A stretch of DNA of 61,885 nt from a virus: the IMG/VR virus record IMGVR_UViG_3300032086_002884, positions 1 through 61,885 of that record; one strand, 5' to 3'. Below are positions 22,053 through 28,051 of the stretch, piece by piece. Every line of letters begins with the position of its first letter. The first letter of the stretch is position 1. Made by a program: the position numbers and the translations under genes. A model generated the notes under the pieces. The model saw only the letters and a program-made list of their open reading frames with translations. It searched no databases and was not told the origin of the DNA.

Positions 22053-22288
22053 CACACCCCCCAATCTTCTGGATAGTCGAAAATATCATTCACGCAATCG
22101 TATTCGTTACCATATCCGTACAGGTCAGCGTATTCCTGATCCATGTCTGGCTGCCCGTCATCATACGCATCTATCTCGTCTTGAAAGACATCACCATGAG
22201 CGACATATTCTTCTATCTGCTCAAGAACAGGATCAAGTCCGTCAACGTCGTCAAAATCTGAACGATAAATGTTTTCAGCAGGTGTCAT
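22052..22288 (-). CDS. acidic hypothetical protein (78 aa)
   Basis: Strongly acidic (about one third Asp/Glu), starting MTPAENIYRSDF with GGAG seven bases upstream. First gene after the promoter at 22324-22351. Such acidic small phage proteins sometimes mimic DNA; nothing here proves it. Confidence 0.6.
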   Translation of the reverse strand: MTPAENIYRSDFDDVDGLDPVLEQIEEYVAHGDVFQDEIDAYDDGQPDMDQEYADLYGYGNEYDCVNDIFDYPEDWGV

Positions 22289-22323
22289 AATCAATTCTCC
22301 AAGTGGTTAAGTGTTATATTCCA

Positions 22324-22351
22324 AGTATACAGGTATTATCGACATTGTCAA
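22324..22351 (-). promoter_or_regulatory. leftward promoter with GNCGATA motif
   Basis: -35 TTGACA (22346-22351), 16-bp spacer with GTCGATA, -10 TATACT (22324-22329). It drives the coupled run of four genes 22288 to 21464. Confidence 0.85.
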
Positions 22352-22360
22352 GAAAAATCT

Positions 22361-22519
22361 TTACTTTTTTTCTAAGATTGTATCCAAGTAAATTTCCTCC
22401 GGCGTGATAACGTATCCATACTCACAATTAGGGGTATAAACTCCCAAATATACTTTCCCGTTGTCATACCCTTCGAACCCTATCATCATCCCAAATATAG
22501 TGTAGATTGTCAACATCAT
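22361..22519 (-). CDS. small hypothetical protein (52 aa)
   Basis: 52 aa (MMLTIYTIFGMMIG...), GGAG ribosome binding site, strand-rich with KVYLGVYTPN. Promoter at 22543-22569. Unrecognised. Confidence 0.55.
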   Translation of the reverse strand: MMLTIYTIFGMMIGFEGYDNGKVYLGVYTPNCEYGYVITPEEIYLDTILEKK

Positions 22520-22542
22520 TTTTCTCCGTGGGTTATTCTTTC

Positions 22543-22569
22543 CTTATACATATATTATCGGCTTGTCCT
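22543..22569 (-). promoter_or_regulatory. leftward promoter with GNCGATA motif (weak -35)
   Basis: -10 TATAAG (22543-22548), GCCGATA seven bases before it, and a poor -35 (AGGACA, 22564-22569). The CGATA box is conserved where the -35 is not. Confidence 0.6.
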
Positions 22570-22600
22570 GGAGCTATCTTTAATTAAATACATCTTTTTT

Positions 22601-22712
22601 CTCGCTGGCTATGCCATCAATGCCAGCCGGTAGGCTTAGGTGATACATATGTACACCTACGTTCGGCGGCGGGCTCCGTAGAGCTAAGTCCTTTCCTCAC
22701 AAGGGTTTACGT
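22601..22712 (-). repeat. composite intergenic element (E8 and P hairpin)
   Basis: E8 (22601-22647, GCTGGCTATGCC ... CTTAGGTGATACA, inner repeat GCCAT-CAAT-GCCAG), then a GC-rich stretch and GCTAAGTCCTT ... AAGGGTTTACG (P type), which runs into the stop of the 140-aa gene. Confidence 0.6.
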
Positions 22713-23129
22713 CAACAATACATATCGTTTCTTATTACCTCCCATTTTTTCCAGCTTTGAGATTTTATGTCGAAAAAATAACGCTGCTTTCCCTTGTATA
22801 TGTCTGCTGCTTAGATGGTGATTCATTTCTTCGAATGATATTTTATCTTTACCCTCTACCATCTGATTCCATATAATATCTTTTTGCTCTGATGTAACAT
22901 ACTTAGGATTCATAGGAGTAGCAGTCATGCTGCTCATCTTCTGTTCAATTTGTTTCTCTAGAAACTCTGGCGATAGGTCACTCATAATATCAGAGTACTG
23001 TTCTTTTATATCCTTTACTCTCTGCTCATATCGTTGGTACTGCTCTATTATCAGTCGATTCTGTATTAGTACTTCTGCCATATCTCTGCACATATCATCT
23101 AATGCTGTCAATCTTGTTTCAAAATCCAT
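22707..23129 (-). CDS. coiled-coil hypothetical protein (140 aa)
   Basis: Start at ATG 23129 with GGAG eight bases upstream. Residues about 5-70 form a heptad-like coiled coil (LIIEQYQRYEQRVKDIKEQY), then a helical domain with basic KISKLEKMGGNKKRYVLL. May be an oligomeric or scaffold-type protein. Unrecognised. Confidence 0.6.
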   Translation of the reverse strand: MDFETRLTALDDMCRDMAEVLIQNRLIIEQYQRYEQRVKDIKEQYSDIMSDLSPEFLEKQIEQKMSSMTATPMNPKYVTSEQKDIIWNQMVEGKDKISFEEMNHHLSSRHIQGKAALFFRHKISKLEKMGGNKKRYVLLT

Positions 23130-23131
23130 GA

Positions 23132-23290
23132 TCATTCTCCAGATGGTGATGTTTCTGTTTCCTCTAATAGCTTACGATTGAACTTGTGAACAGTACCATC
23201 CTGCTCAACACCCAACCATATCTTAGTGCATTCATCCCAGGCAGCTGATAGGATAGGGTACTGCCTCATAAGTGTTTCAGTGTCAGTCAT
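23132..23290 (-). CDS. small hypothetical protein (52 aa)
   Basis: Start at ATG 23290 (MTDTETLMRQYP) with GGAG upstream; overlaps the end of the 116-aa gene by eight bases. TKIWLGVEQDGTVHKF suggests two strands. Unrecognised. Confidence 0.5.
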   Translation of the reverse strand: MTDTETLMRQYPILSAAWDECTKIWLGVEQDGTVHKFNRKLLEETETSPSGE

Positions 23291-23633
23291 TATAACAATA
23301 GTCTCCTGTGTTAAAGTTACGGATACGCTGTAGTCTGTCGGCAACTTCATAGAAGTCTAACCAGCCATCAACGTCTACAATACCTAATGCTGCATTCCAT
23401 TCGGTATCATAGATCAGTTCACTTGTGATCTCTGGATCAGTACCGTGAGGATACTTTAACAACGCAAGTTCAAAATACCCTGCATGGCCACCATAAGTCC
23501 CATCATGACAAGCGACACTAGCCCCAAGTCCGTTGCTGAAATAGTAGCGTTTAACATATCGACCTTCCTTATTGTGAACGTCTGCTAGGAATCGTGTCTC
23601 ATTTAGTTTCAGTGGGTTTACTTTAGTTTTCAT
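23283..23633 (-). CDS. hypothetical protein (116 aa)
   Basis: Mixed alpha/beta protein starting MKTKVNPLKLNETRF, with YFSNGLGASVACHDGTYGG, a pattern I associate with small marine-phage proteins. Coupled to both neighbours. Function unknown. Confidence 0.6.
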   Translation of the reverse strand: MKTKVNPLKLNETRFLADVHNKEGRYVKRYYFSNGLGASVACHDGTYGGHAGYFELALLKYPHGTDPEITSELIYDTEWNAALGIVDVDGWLDFYEVADRLQRIRNFNTGDYCYND

Positions 23634-23758
23634 TCTACATCCTCCTCAAATATAGGATCACCACACTCATCGACTGCTATACCGTCATCATTCATAAAAA
23701 CATCGCCATTGGCTATACCCTCAACGATGATTTCTATTTTATCTTGTTCGCTAAACAT
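23630..23758 (-). CDS. small acidic protein (42 aa)
   Basis: 42 aa, starting MFSEQDKIEIIVEGIANG, AGGAG ribosome binding site. Its stop overlaps the next ATG (ATGA). Too short for a domain call. Confidence 0.55.
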   Translation of the reverse strand: MFSEQDKIEIIVEGIANGDVFMNDDGIAVDECGDPIFEEDVE

Positions 23759-23766
23759 TTTTACTC

Positions 23767-23859
23767 CTAACAAATTGGTGTGTAGCTATAGAATACTGAC
23801 ACAACAATAACACAACATACAATAACAATCAACAACAATTCTTGATCTGACTCTTTCAT
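23767..23859 (-). CDS. tiny membrane peptide (30 aa)
   Basis: 30 residues, mostly one hydrophobic helix (LLLIVIVCCVIVVSVF), with a perfect AGGAGG ribosome binding site. Tiny membrane peptides of phages can act in lysis or exclusion; no evidence here beyond the sequence. Confidence 0.45.
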   Translation of the reverse strand: MKESDQELLLIVIVCCVIVVSVFYSYTPIC

Positions 23860-23868
23860 AATGCCTCC

Positions 23869-24309
23869 TTATCGGCTTGCCTTCAGTATACCTTCCACTT
23901 TACGCTTGTCAACCATTTTCTCCAGACGGTTACGGATAATGCAACCCCTCACATTGGCTTGACGCCATGCCTTTACGATTGCTGTGAGCCTGACTATCTC
24001 TGATTGTCTGACATTAGCAAGTGTCTCTAAAAAGTCTGTTCTAGCTTGCATGATGTCGGCATAGTCACCGAATCCATCAACACTAGGACGGATTGCCAAT
24101 TCGACTACGGTATTTTGTTTGCGATTATTACAGACACCGCACAGGGCTTGCAGATTGTCCAGACTTGTTTCACCACCCTTCGACTCTGGCACAATGTGGT
24201 CAGCTTGCAGGGCGTCACGGTCACCGATACCACAGGCACGGCAACGGCCATTGTCACGGTTGATCACTTGCAATCGCAGACTTGCAGGAATTGGTTTTTT
24301 GCGTCTCAT
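23869..24309 (-). CDS. HNH endonuclease
   Basis: 146 aa. Classic HNH: basic start, CRACG (C21/C24), LQADHIVPESKGG with the catalytic His, NLQALCGVCNNRK (second Cys pair and Asn). C-terminal 75 residues are helical and basic, probably DNA-binding. GC-richer than its neighbours, which fits a mobile gene; could be a free-standing homing nuclease or a packaging-type HNH. Confidence 0.85.
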   Translation of the reverse strand: MRRKKPIPASLRLQVINRDNGRCRACGIGDRDALQADHIVPESKGGETSLDNLQALCGVCNNRKQNTVVELAIRPSVDGFGDYADIMQARTDFLETLANVRQSEIVRLTAIVKAWRQANVRGCIIRNRLEKMVDKRKVEGILKASR

Positions 24310-24343
24310 AATGTGGTGTCCTTAGCGGGTGGTGAATAATCCG

Positions 24344-24372
24344 AGTCTAATATATATATCGACAGATTGCAA
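24344..24372 (-). promoter_or_regulatory. leftward promoter with GNCGATA motif
   Basis: -35 TTGCAA (24367-24372), 17-bp spacer with GTCGATA, -10 TAGACT (24344-24349). Directly upstream of the HNH gene. Confidence 0.7.
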
Positions 24373-24380
24373 GGGCAGCA

Positions 24381-24560
24381 TTAGCCTGCCCCGTAAAAAT
24401 CCAGACTAGCCTGAAAATGTACAGACTCCGAATCCTCATAATCGACACGATCTTCAATCACTTCACAATGTTCTAAGCAATCGGGACAAATTTGTGCATC
24501 CGAATGAACGTATGATCCACAGCAATCGGTAACATAATAGATTTCAAAATTCTTACTCAT
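24381..24560 (-). CDS. zinc-ribbon small protein (59 aa)
   Basis: 59 aa with CC (residues 13-14) and CPDC (25-28) plus C32, a likely zinc knuckle, then an acidic tail. Promoter candidate at 24598-24624. Confidence 0.6.
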   Translation of the reverse strand: MSKNFEIYYVTDCCGSYVHSDAQICPDCLEHCEVIEDRVDYEDSESVHFQASLDFYGAG

Positions 24561-24597
24561 AATTAAAACTCCTTAAAGGTAAAACTTGTTTTGATAC

Positions 24598-24624
24598 CTA
24601 ATACATATGCAATCGGCGTGCCAA
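24598..24624 (-). promoter_or_regulatory. leftward promoter with CGAT motif
   Basis: -35 TTGGCA (24619-24624), 15-bp spacer with GCCGATT, -10 TATTAG (24598-24603). Weaker match than the others; the GNCGAT to -10 distance of seven is kept. Confidence 0.5.
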
Positions 24625-24685
24625 AACTAAAAATATTTTTATACTTGTTTTATAGGTATATTGTGATTCTCATTTTAAGACATGA

Positions 24686-24729
24686 TTTGCATTTTGCAAA
24701 TAGTGTAGCATTTTGCATTGCATTTTGCA
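24686..24729. promoter_or_regulatory. three palindromic GCATTTTGCA sites
   Basis: GCATTTTGCA occurs at 24689-24698, 24708-24717 and 24720-24729. The first extends to a perfect ATTTGCA-TTT-TGCAAAT palindrome, the third to TTGCA-TTT-TGCAA. Clustered dyads in a divergent region suggest operators for a dimeric repressor, perhaps the helix-turn-helix protein encoded at 24908-25108, or origin iterons. Confidence 0.55.
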
Positions 24730-24767
24730 ACACCCATGATATTGTGTATCATTTTGAGATATTTCTG

Positions 24768-24815
24768 CCCCATAGGTTTAGATAGTACACTTATGTACAG
24801 TAGTGGGGTTTTTTT
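24768..24815 (+). terminator. rightward intrinsic terminator candidate
   Basis: CCCCA (24768-24772) pairs with TGGGG (24804-24808), with an inner GTACA-CTTA-TGTAC stem, followed by seven T. It would stop rightward read-through, but no rightward gene lies before it. Confidence 0.5.
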
Positions 24816-24827
24816 GTTTTGATATCG

Positions 24828-24850
24828 TTATTGAGAATCAGTCTCAATAA
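24828..24850. promoter_or_regulatory. 9-bp inverted repeat (Fur-box-like)
   Basis: TTATTGAGA-ATCAG-TCTCAATAA is a perfect 9-bp inverted repeat. The core TGAGAATCAGTCTCA resembles a Fur box. Likely operator; the regulator is not known. Confidence 0.45.
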
Positions 24851-24907
24851 GCGGGGGTGGTATAGACACAATCCGACCCCCCATATTAAATTAACCGTTT
24901 TATATAA

Positions 24908-25108
24908 TTAGTTAATAGTATCCTTCTTGGGTCTTCCTTTCTTTTTAATCACTTGCATCTTTCGTCTCTGTTGTCTTATCATATCCGACGTTATCTTCTC
25001 TCCACTAATTTCTCCCATTCTTATAGCTATTTGTTTGTCACTACATGTCCCGCAATTCTCCCTAATGAATTCCTTCTCTGCATTACTCCATCTCTTATAG
25101 TTAGCCAT
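24908..25108 (-). CDS. helix-turn-helix DNA-binding protein (66 aa)
   Basis: 66 aa, basic. WSNAEKEFIRENCGTCSDKQIAIRMGEI has the spacing of a SANT/Myb-like or homeodomain-like helix-turn-helix, with the end IKKKGRPKKDTIN like an AT-hook. It is transcribed away from the rightward promoter at 25124-25154, the classic position of a phage regulator. The N-terminus of the 268-aa protein (25921) has the same pattern. Confidence 0.7.
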   Translation of the reverse strand: MANYKRWSNAEKEFIRENCGTCSDKQIAIRMGEISGEKITSDMIRQQRRKMQVIKKKGRPKKDTIN

Positions 25109-25123
25109 TTTAGTAGATCCTTA

Positions 25124-25154
25124 TTGACAAATGTGTATATCTTAATACTATAAT
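25124..25154 (+). promoter_or_regulatory. rightward promoter of the structural arm
   Basis: TTGACA (25124-25129); TATAAT (25149-25154) at 19 bp, or ACTATA at 17 bp. It stands right before the first rightward gene. It lacks the GNCGATA motif. Confidence 0.65.
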
Positions 25155-25186
25155 ACTAGATACACCGTTTTTTGCAAGGAGCAAAG

Positions 25187-25336
25187 ATGAGTAAACCAAT
25201 TGACTCTACATTAAATGTAAAAGCTTGTGCCAGTTTGGATGTTTCAAAGGACCTGGAAAAATCCCAAGGAAAGTGCATTAATGAGCTACTAGATGAGCAA
25301 AAAGAAGACGACGAAGAAGAACACACTACCGAATAA
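25187..25336 (+). CDS. small acidic-tailed protein (49 aa)
   Basis: 49 aa beginning MSKPIDSTLNVKAC and ending in an Asp/Glu run (EDDEEEHTTE). AAGGAG ribosome binding site. Its last 44 bases overlap the sigma-like gene in another frame. Possibly a small regulator or anti-sigma-type partner; that is a guess. Confidence 0.5.
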   Translation: MSKPIDSTLNVKACASLDVSKDLEKSQGKCINELLDEQKEDDEEEHTTE

Positions 25337-25937
25337 TGTAAGCGAAGCAGAATTTTTAGAAGTATTAGATAATATAAGTAGACGACTAGGTAATAAATTT
25401 AAATTTGGATATCATACTTTTGAAGACATGAAACAACAAGCCGCTATATTTGCTATAGAAGGCTTAAAACGCTACGACTCTAGCAGACCATTAGAAAACT
25501 TTTTATGGACGCATGTAAGAAATAGATTATTTAATTATAAAAGAGATCATTATCAACGACCAGATATTCCCTGCAACACCTGTCCTTTTTTCGACAAGCA
25601 TTGTAAAAAAAGCCAGAGTATGTGTACAGAGTTTAGCAATAGAAATGATTGCGAGCTTTATGACACATGGTATATCAGGAATAATGCTAAGAAAAACATA
25701 ATGAAACCTGTGGATATAGAAAACACACCTAGCCACAGTAAATGCTTGGATGTAGAAGATATAGTTGACAATGCTGAGGTTCTTAATATAATAGATATTA
25801 AAATGCCTACTCAATATCGTGATCTGTATTTAAAATTACGTCATGGAGATAAAATAACCAAAAACGACCAGAAGAAAGTTATTAGTATAATCCAAACTAT
25901 CCTAACACAACACTACGAAAATGAACAAGATACCTAA
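25293..25937 (+). CDS. sigma-factor-like protein with Cys-rich insert
   Basis: 214 aa. Residues 30-85 resemble sigma region 2 (HTFEDMKQQAAIFAIEGLKRYDSSRPLENFLWTHVRNRLFNYKRD). A cysteine-rich stretch follows (CNTCPFFDKHC, C-x6-C, C; about 93-120), probably zinc-binding. The C-terminal helices could be a reduced region 4. Placed first in the late arm, it is probably a late-gene sigma factor or transcription activator. No clear ECF region 4 helix-turn-helix is visible. Confidence 0.65.
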   Translation: MSKKKTTKKNTLPNNVSEAEFLEVLDNISRRLGNKFKFGYHTFEDMKQQAAIFAIEGLKRYDSSRPLENFLWTHVRNRLFNYKRDHYQRPDIPCNTCPFFDKHCKKSQSMCTEFSNRNDCELYDTWYIRNNAKKNIMKPVDIENTPSHSKCLDVEDIVDNAEVLNIIDIKMPTQYRDLYLKLRHGDKITKNDQKKVISIIQTILTQHYENEQDT

Positions 25938-26727
25938 GAAGCGTGGACAGCTATCTCTAGATGAAGAAGAGTATATAAGAGATAATTTTAATAAATTAGA
26001 TATTAAACAAATCGCCACCCACTTAAACCGTACTCCTGCACCAATCAAAAGATATATATCTGAATCTAAATTGGAGTATATGAATGATCCTGAAGGCTAT
26101 GACACCCTTAAAAATAAACTACACAGTAAAAGCTTTTGGAATGAAATAACTAGACAATTTGATGCTGATAGTGGAGAATTAGAATATTTTGAAAATACAT
26201 GGATTAATTTAGTAAAACAATTTCGTGAGGACGTACTTCCTGCAGAAGAATTACAAATTAAACAGTTTATCACTATTGACATTTTAATCAATCGTTCAAT
26301 GAAAGAACGCAAAAGACATATAGCAGATACAGAGAAGCTACAGAAGCAAGTAGACTTTGAATACAGTTTAGCAGAAGAAGATAGAGACACGGCGAAACTC
26401 ACTAATTTAGAAACTCAATTAAGTTTTGCAAGGAACAGCATTAGCTCTTATACGAATGAGTATACTAAACTTTTAAATGAACAGCAGAAGATTAGCAAAG
26501 ATTTAAAAGCGACACGTGAACAGCGGATTAAACGTATAGAGGATGGTAAATCATCATGGGTGGGGCTTATCAGAATGTTGGAAGACGAAGAGATAAGAGA
26601 AAAAGAAGGTAGGCAGATGGAAATATTAAATATGGCTACAGAAAAAAGTAGAGAAAAATTAGCAGAATACCATACTTATGCAAATGATATTGTAGACAAA
26701 CCCTTCTTAACACCAGATGATGTATAG
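25921..26727 (+). CDS. HTH plus coiled-coil protein, candidate small terminase
   Basis: 268 aa. N-terminal helix-turn-helix (LSLDEEEYIRDNF, LDIKQIATHLNRTPAPIKRYI; residues 11-48), central helical part, then a long coiled coil (about 130-215) and charged tail. DNA-binding plus oligomerising regions upstream of the large terminase fit a small terminase subunit, which recognises the packaging site. The assignment is positional; no sequence family is recognised. Confidence 0.5.
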   Translation: MNKIPKKRGQLSLDEEEYIRDNFNKLDIKQIATHLNRTPAPIKRYISESKLEYMNDPEGYDTLKNKLHSKSFWNEITRQFDADSGELEYFENTWINLVKQFREDVLPAEELQIKQFITIDILINRSMKERKRHIADTEKLQKQVDFEYSLAEEDRDTAKLTNLETQLSFARNSISSYTNEYTKLLNEQQKISKDLKATREQRIKRIEDGKSSWVGLIRMLEDEEIREKEGRQMEILNMATEKSREKLAEYHTYANDIVDKPFLTPDDV

Positions 26728-26986
26728 AAATTATAAAGATCCACAATATAAACAATGGAGAAAACAGGTCAAAAAATTAGACAATCATACATGTCAGTGG
26801 CCAGGGTGTAATATGAAAAAACAATTACAAGTACATCATATAAAAAGGTGGAGTGATTTTCCAGGGTTACGTTTTCATCCCAATAACGGTATAACATTAT
26901 GCAGAAAACATCATTCGTTTATTAAGGATAACGAAGATGCGTATGCAGAAACTTTTTTTAAAATAGTTAGTAATAGGAGGAGATGA
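26717..26986 (+). CDS. HNH endonuclease of the packaging module
   Basis: 89 aa. HNH motif CQWPGC...LQVHHIKRWSDFPGLRFHPNNGITLCRKHH (residues about 21-66). HNH proteins next to the terminase are needed for packaging in several long-tailed phages. Overlaps both neighbours, so it is co-translated. A homing role is less likely because it is embedded in the operon. Confidence 0.85.
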   Translation: MMYRNYKDPQYKQWRKQVKKLDNHTCQWPGCNMKKQLQVHHIKRWSDFPGLRFHPNNGITLCRKHHSFIKDNEDAYAETFFKIVSNRRR

Positions 26987-27606
26987 TGCTTAATACAAAA
27001 CAGCCATATATATGCAAGTTAAAAAATGCAGTAACATTATATAGATACAGAAATATTAAGGTTAATCCAGTTACTAAAAAAGAGCTGATTGTCGAACCTG
27101 CTACCTTTCATTTAGATGAATTAGCTGTATTTTTTCAAGCTCATGAACAAGGCAAAATAGTTTTTGCTATTATAAAAGAGGTAGACACTCCTATTTTATT
27201 GTACAAAGAAGACGATTATGTTAAGTGGAAAGCAGATGGAGGCACACTAGAAGGATTGCAACACAGATTTGAACAACTGCTTGGTAAACATCCAGAATTA
27301 TTTTTACAAGCACATATGCCACGCACTTTGGATAGTGATCCTCATGGTCCAGGAACCATTCTTTCAGGCATGTTAGAAGCTGTAGGAATTAAGAGTTCTC
27401 CTACGTGTAGTTGTAAAAAACGTGCCGTTCGAATGAATGTTGAAGGAAACGATTGGTGTGAAAACAACATGGAAGAAATATTAACTTGGTTATCAGAAGA
27501 AGCATCAAAAAGAAAACTGCCTTTTGTAAAGACTGTTGCAAAGTTAATTGTTCAAAGAGCAATCAAAAAGTCCCGTAGATTATTAAAGAAATATGGATCA
27601 ACTTAA
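26983..27606 (+). CDS. hypothetical packaging-module protein (207 aa)
   Basis: 207 aa; AGGAGG before the ATG. The C-terminal region has CSCKKRAVRMNVEGNDWCENN followed by ILTWLSEEASKR...FVKTVAKLIVQRAIKKSRR. I recall this C-x-C / Asn-Gly-Cys pattern with a basic helix from many phage proteins near terminase or tail genes. Function unknown. Confidence 0.6.
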   Translation: MMLNTKQPYICKLKNAVTLYRYRNIKVNPVTKKELIVEPATFHLDELAVFFQAHEQGKIVFAIIKEVDTPILLYKEDDYVKWKADGGTLEGLQHRFEQLLGKHPELFLQAHMPRTLDSDPHGPGTILSGMLEAVGIKSSPTCSCKKRAVRMNVEGNDWCENNMEEILTWLSEEASKRKLPFVKTVAKLIVQRAIKKSRRLLKKYGST

Positions 27607-28051
27607 GATCATTATAGATACTAGGGAACAAAAACCTTGGGAGTTTCCTGGTCACACCACAGCGGTACAAAAACTAGACACAGGAGATTATTCTGTAGAG
27701 GGTCTAGAAGATATACTTTGTATTGAAAGGAAGCAGAACACATCAGAGTTTGCCAAAAACATTGTGGAGAAAAGGTATGACGATTGGACAGAGAGAATGT
27801 CAAAGTTTAAATATAAGTTCCTTTTGTTAGAATTTTCTCTATCAGACGTTTATCTGTTTCCTAAAAACTCTGGGATCCCAAAACATATGCTGAACAAAAC
27901 AAGAATAAGTTCTAAGTTTTTAATTAAGAAACTTATAGAGTTATCTATGTTACATGATATTCATGTACTGTTTTGTGAATCCTCTTATACAGCATCTAAG
28001 TTTGCTGAAGCAATTATGTACAAGGTTTATTCCAATGAACGAGAACAATAG
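27593..28051 (+). CDS. ERCC4-type nuclease
   Basis: 152 aa. Catalytic pattern of XPF/ERCC4 nucleases: DTREQKPW (residues 8-15), DTGDYSVEG (29-37), IERKQNTSEF (about 45-54). It is the nuclease domain alone, without the HhH domain of XPF. It could cut branched DNA or act in replication and packaging. Overlaps the terminase start by 17 bases. Confidence 0.85.
   Translation: MDQLKIIIDTREQKPWEFPGHTTAVQKLDTGDYSVEGLEDILCIERKQNTSEFAKNIVEKRYDDWTERMSKFKYKFLLLEFSLSDVYLFPKNSGIPKHMLNKTRISSKFLIKKLIELSMLHDIHVLFCESSYTASKFAEAIMYKVYSNEREQ

Larger units (their letters stand above)
24561..24907. other. divergent control region, no gene
   Basis: Gene-free junction between the leftward and rightward arms. It carries a promoter, three TGCATTTTGCA-type sites, a terminator, a 9-bp inverted repeat and a GGGGGT/ACCCCC hairpin (24853-24881), annotated separately where possible. 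Confidence 0.6.

Noticed and set aside
15076-22647. E repeats as intrinsic terminators or insertion sequence ends
   Set aside because: On the transcribed strand no U-tract follows the E hairpin, and no transposase gene or target duplication is present.
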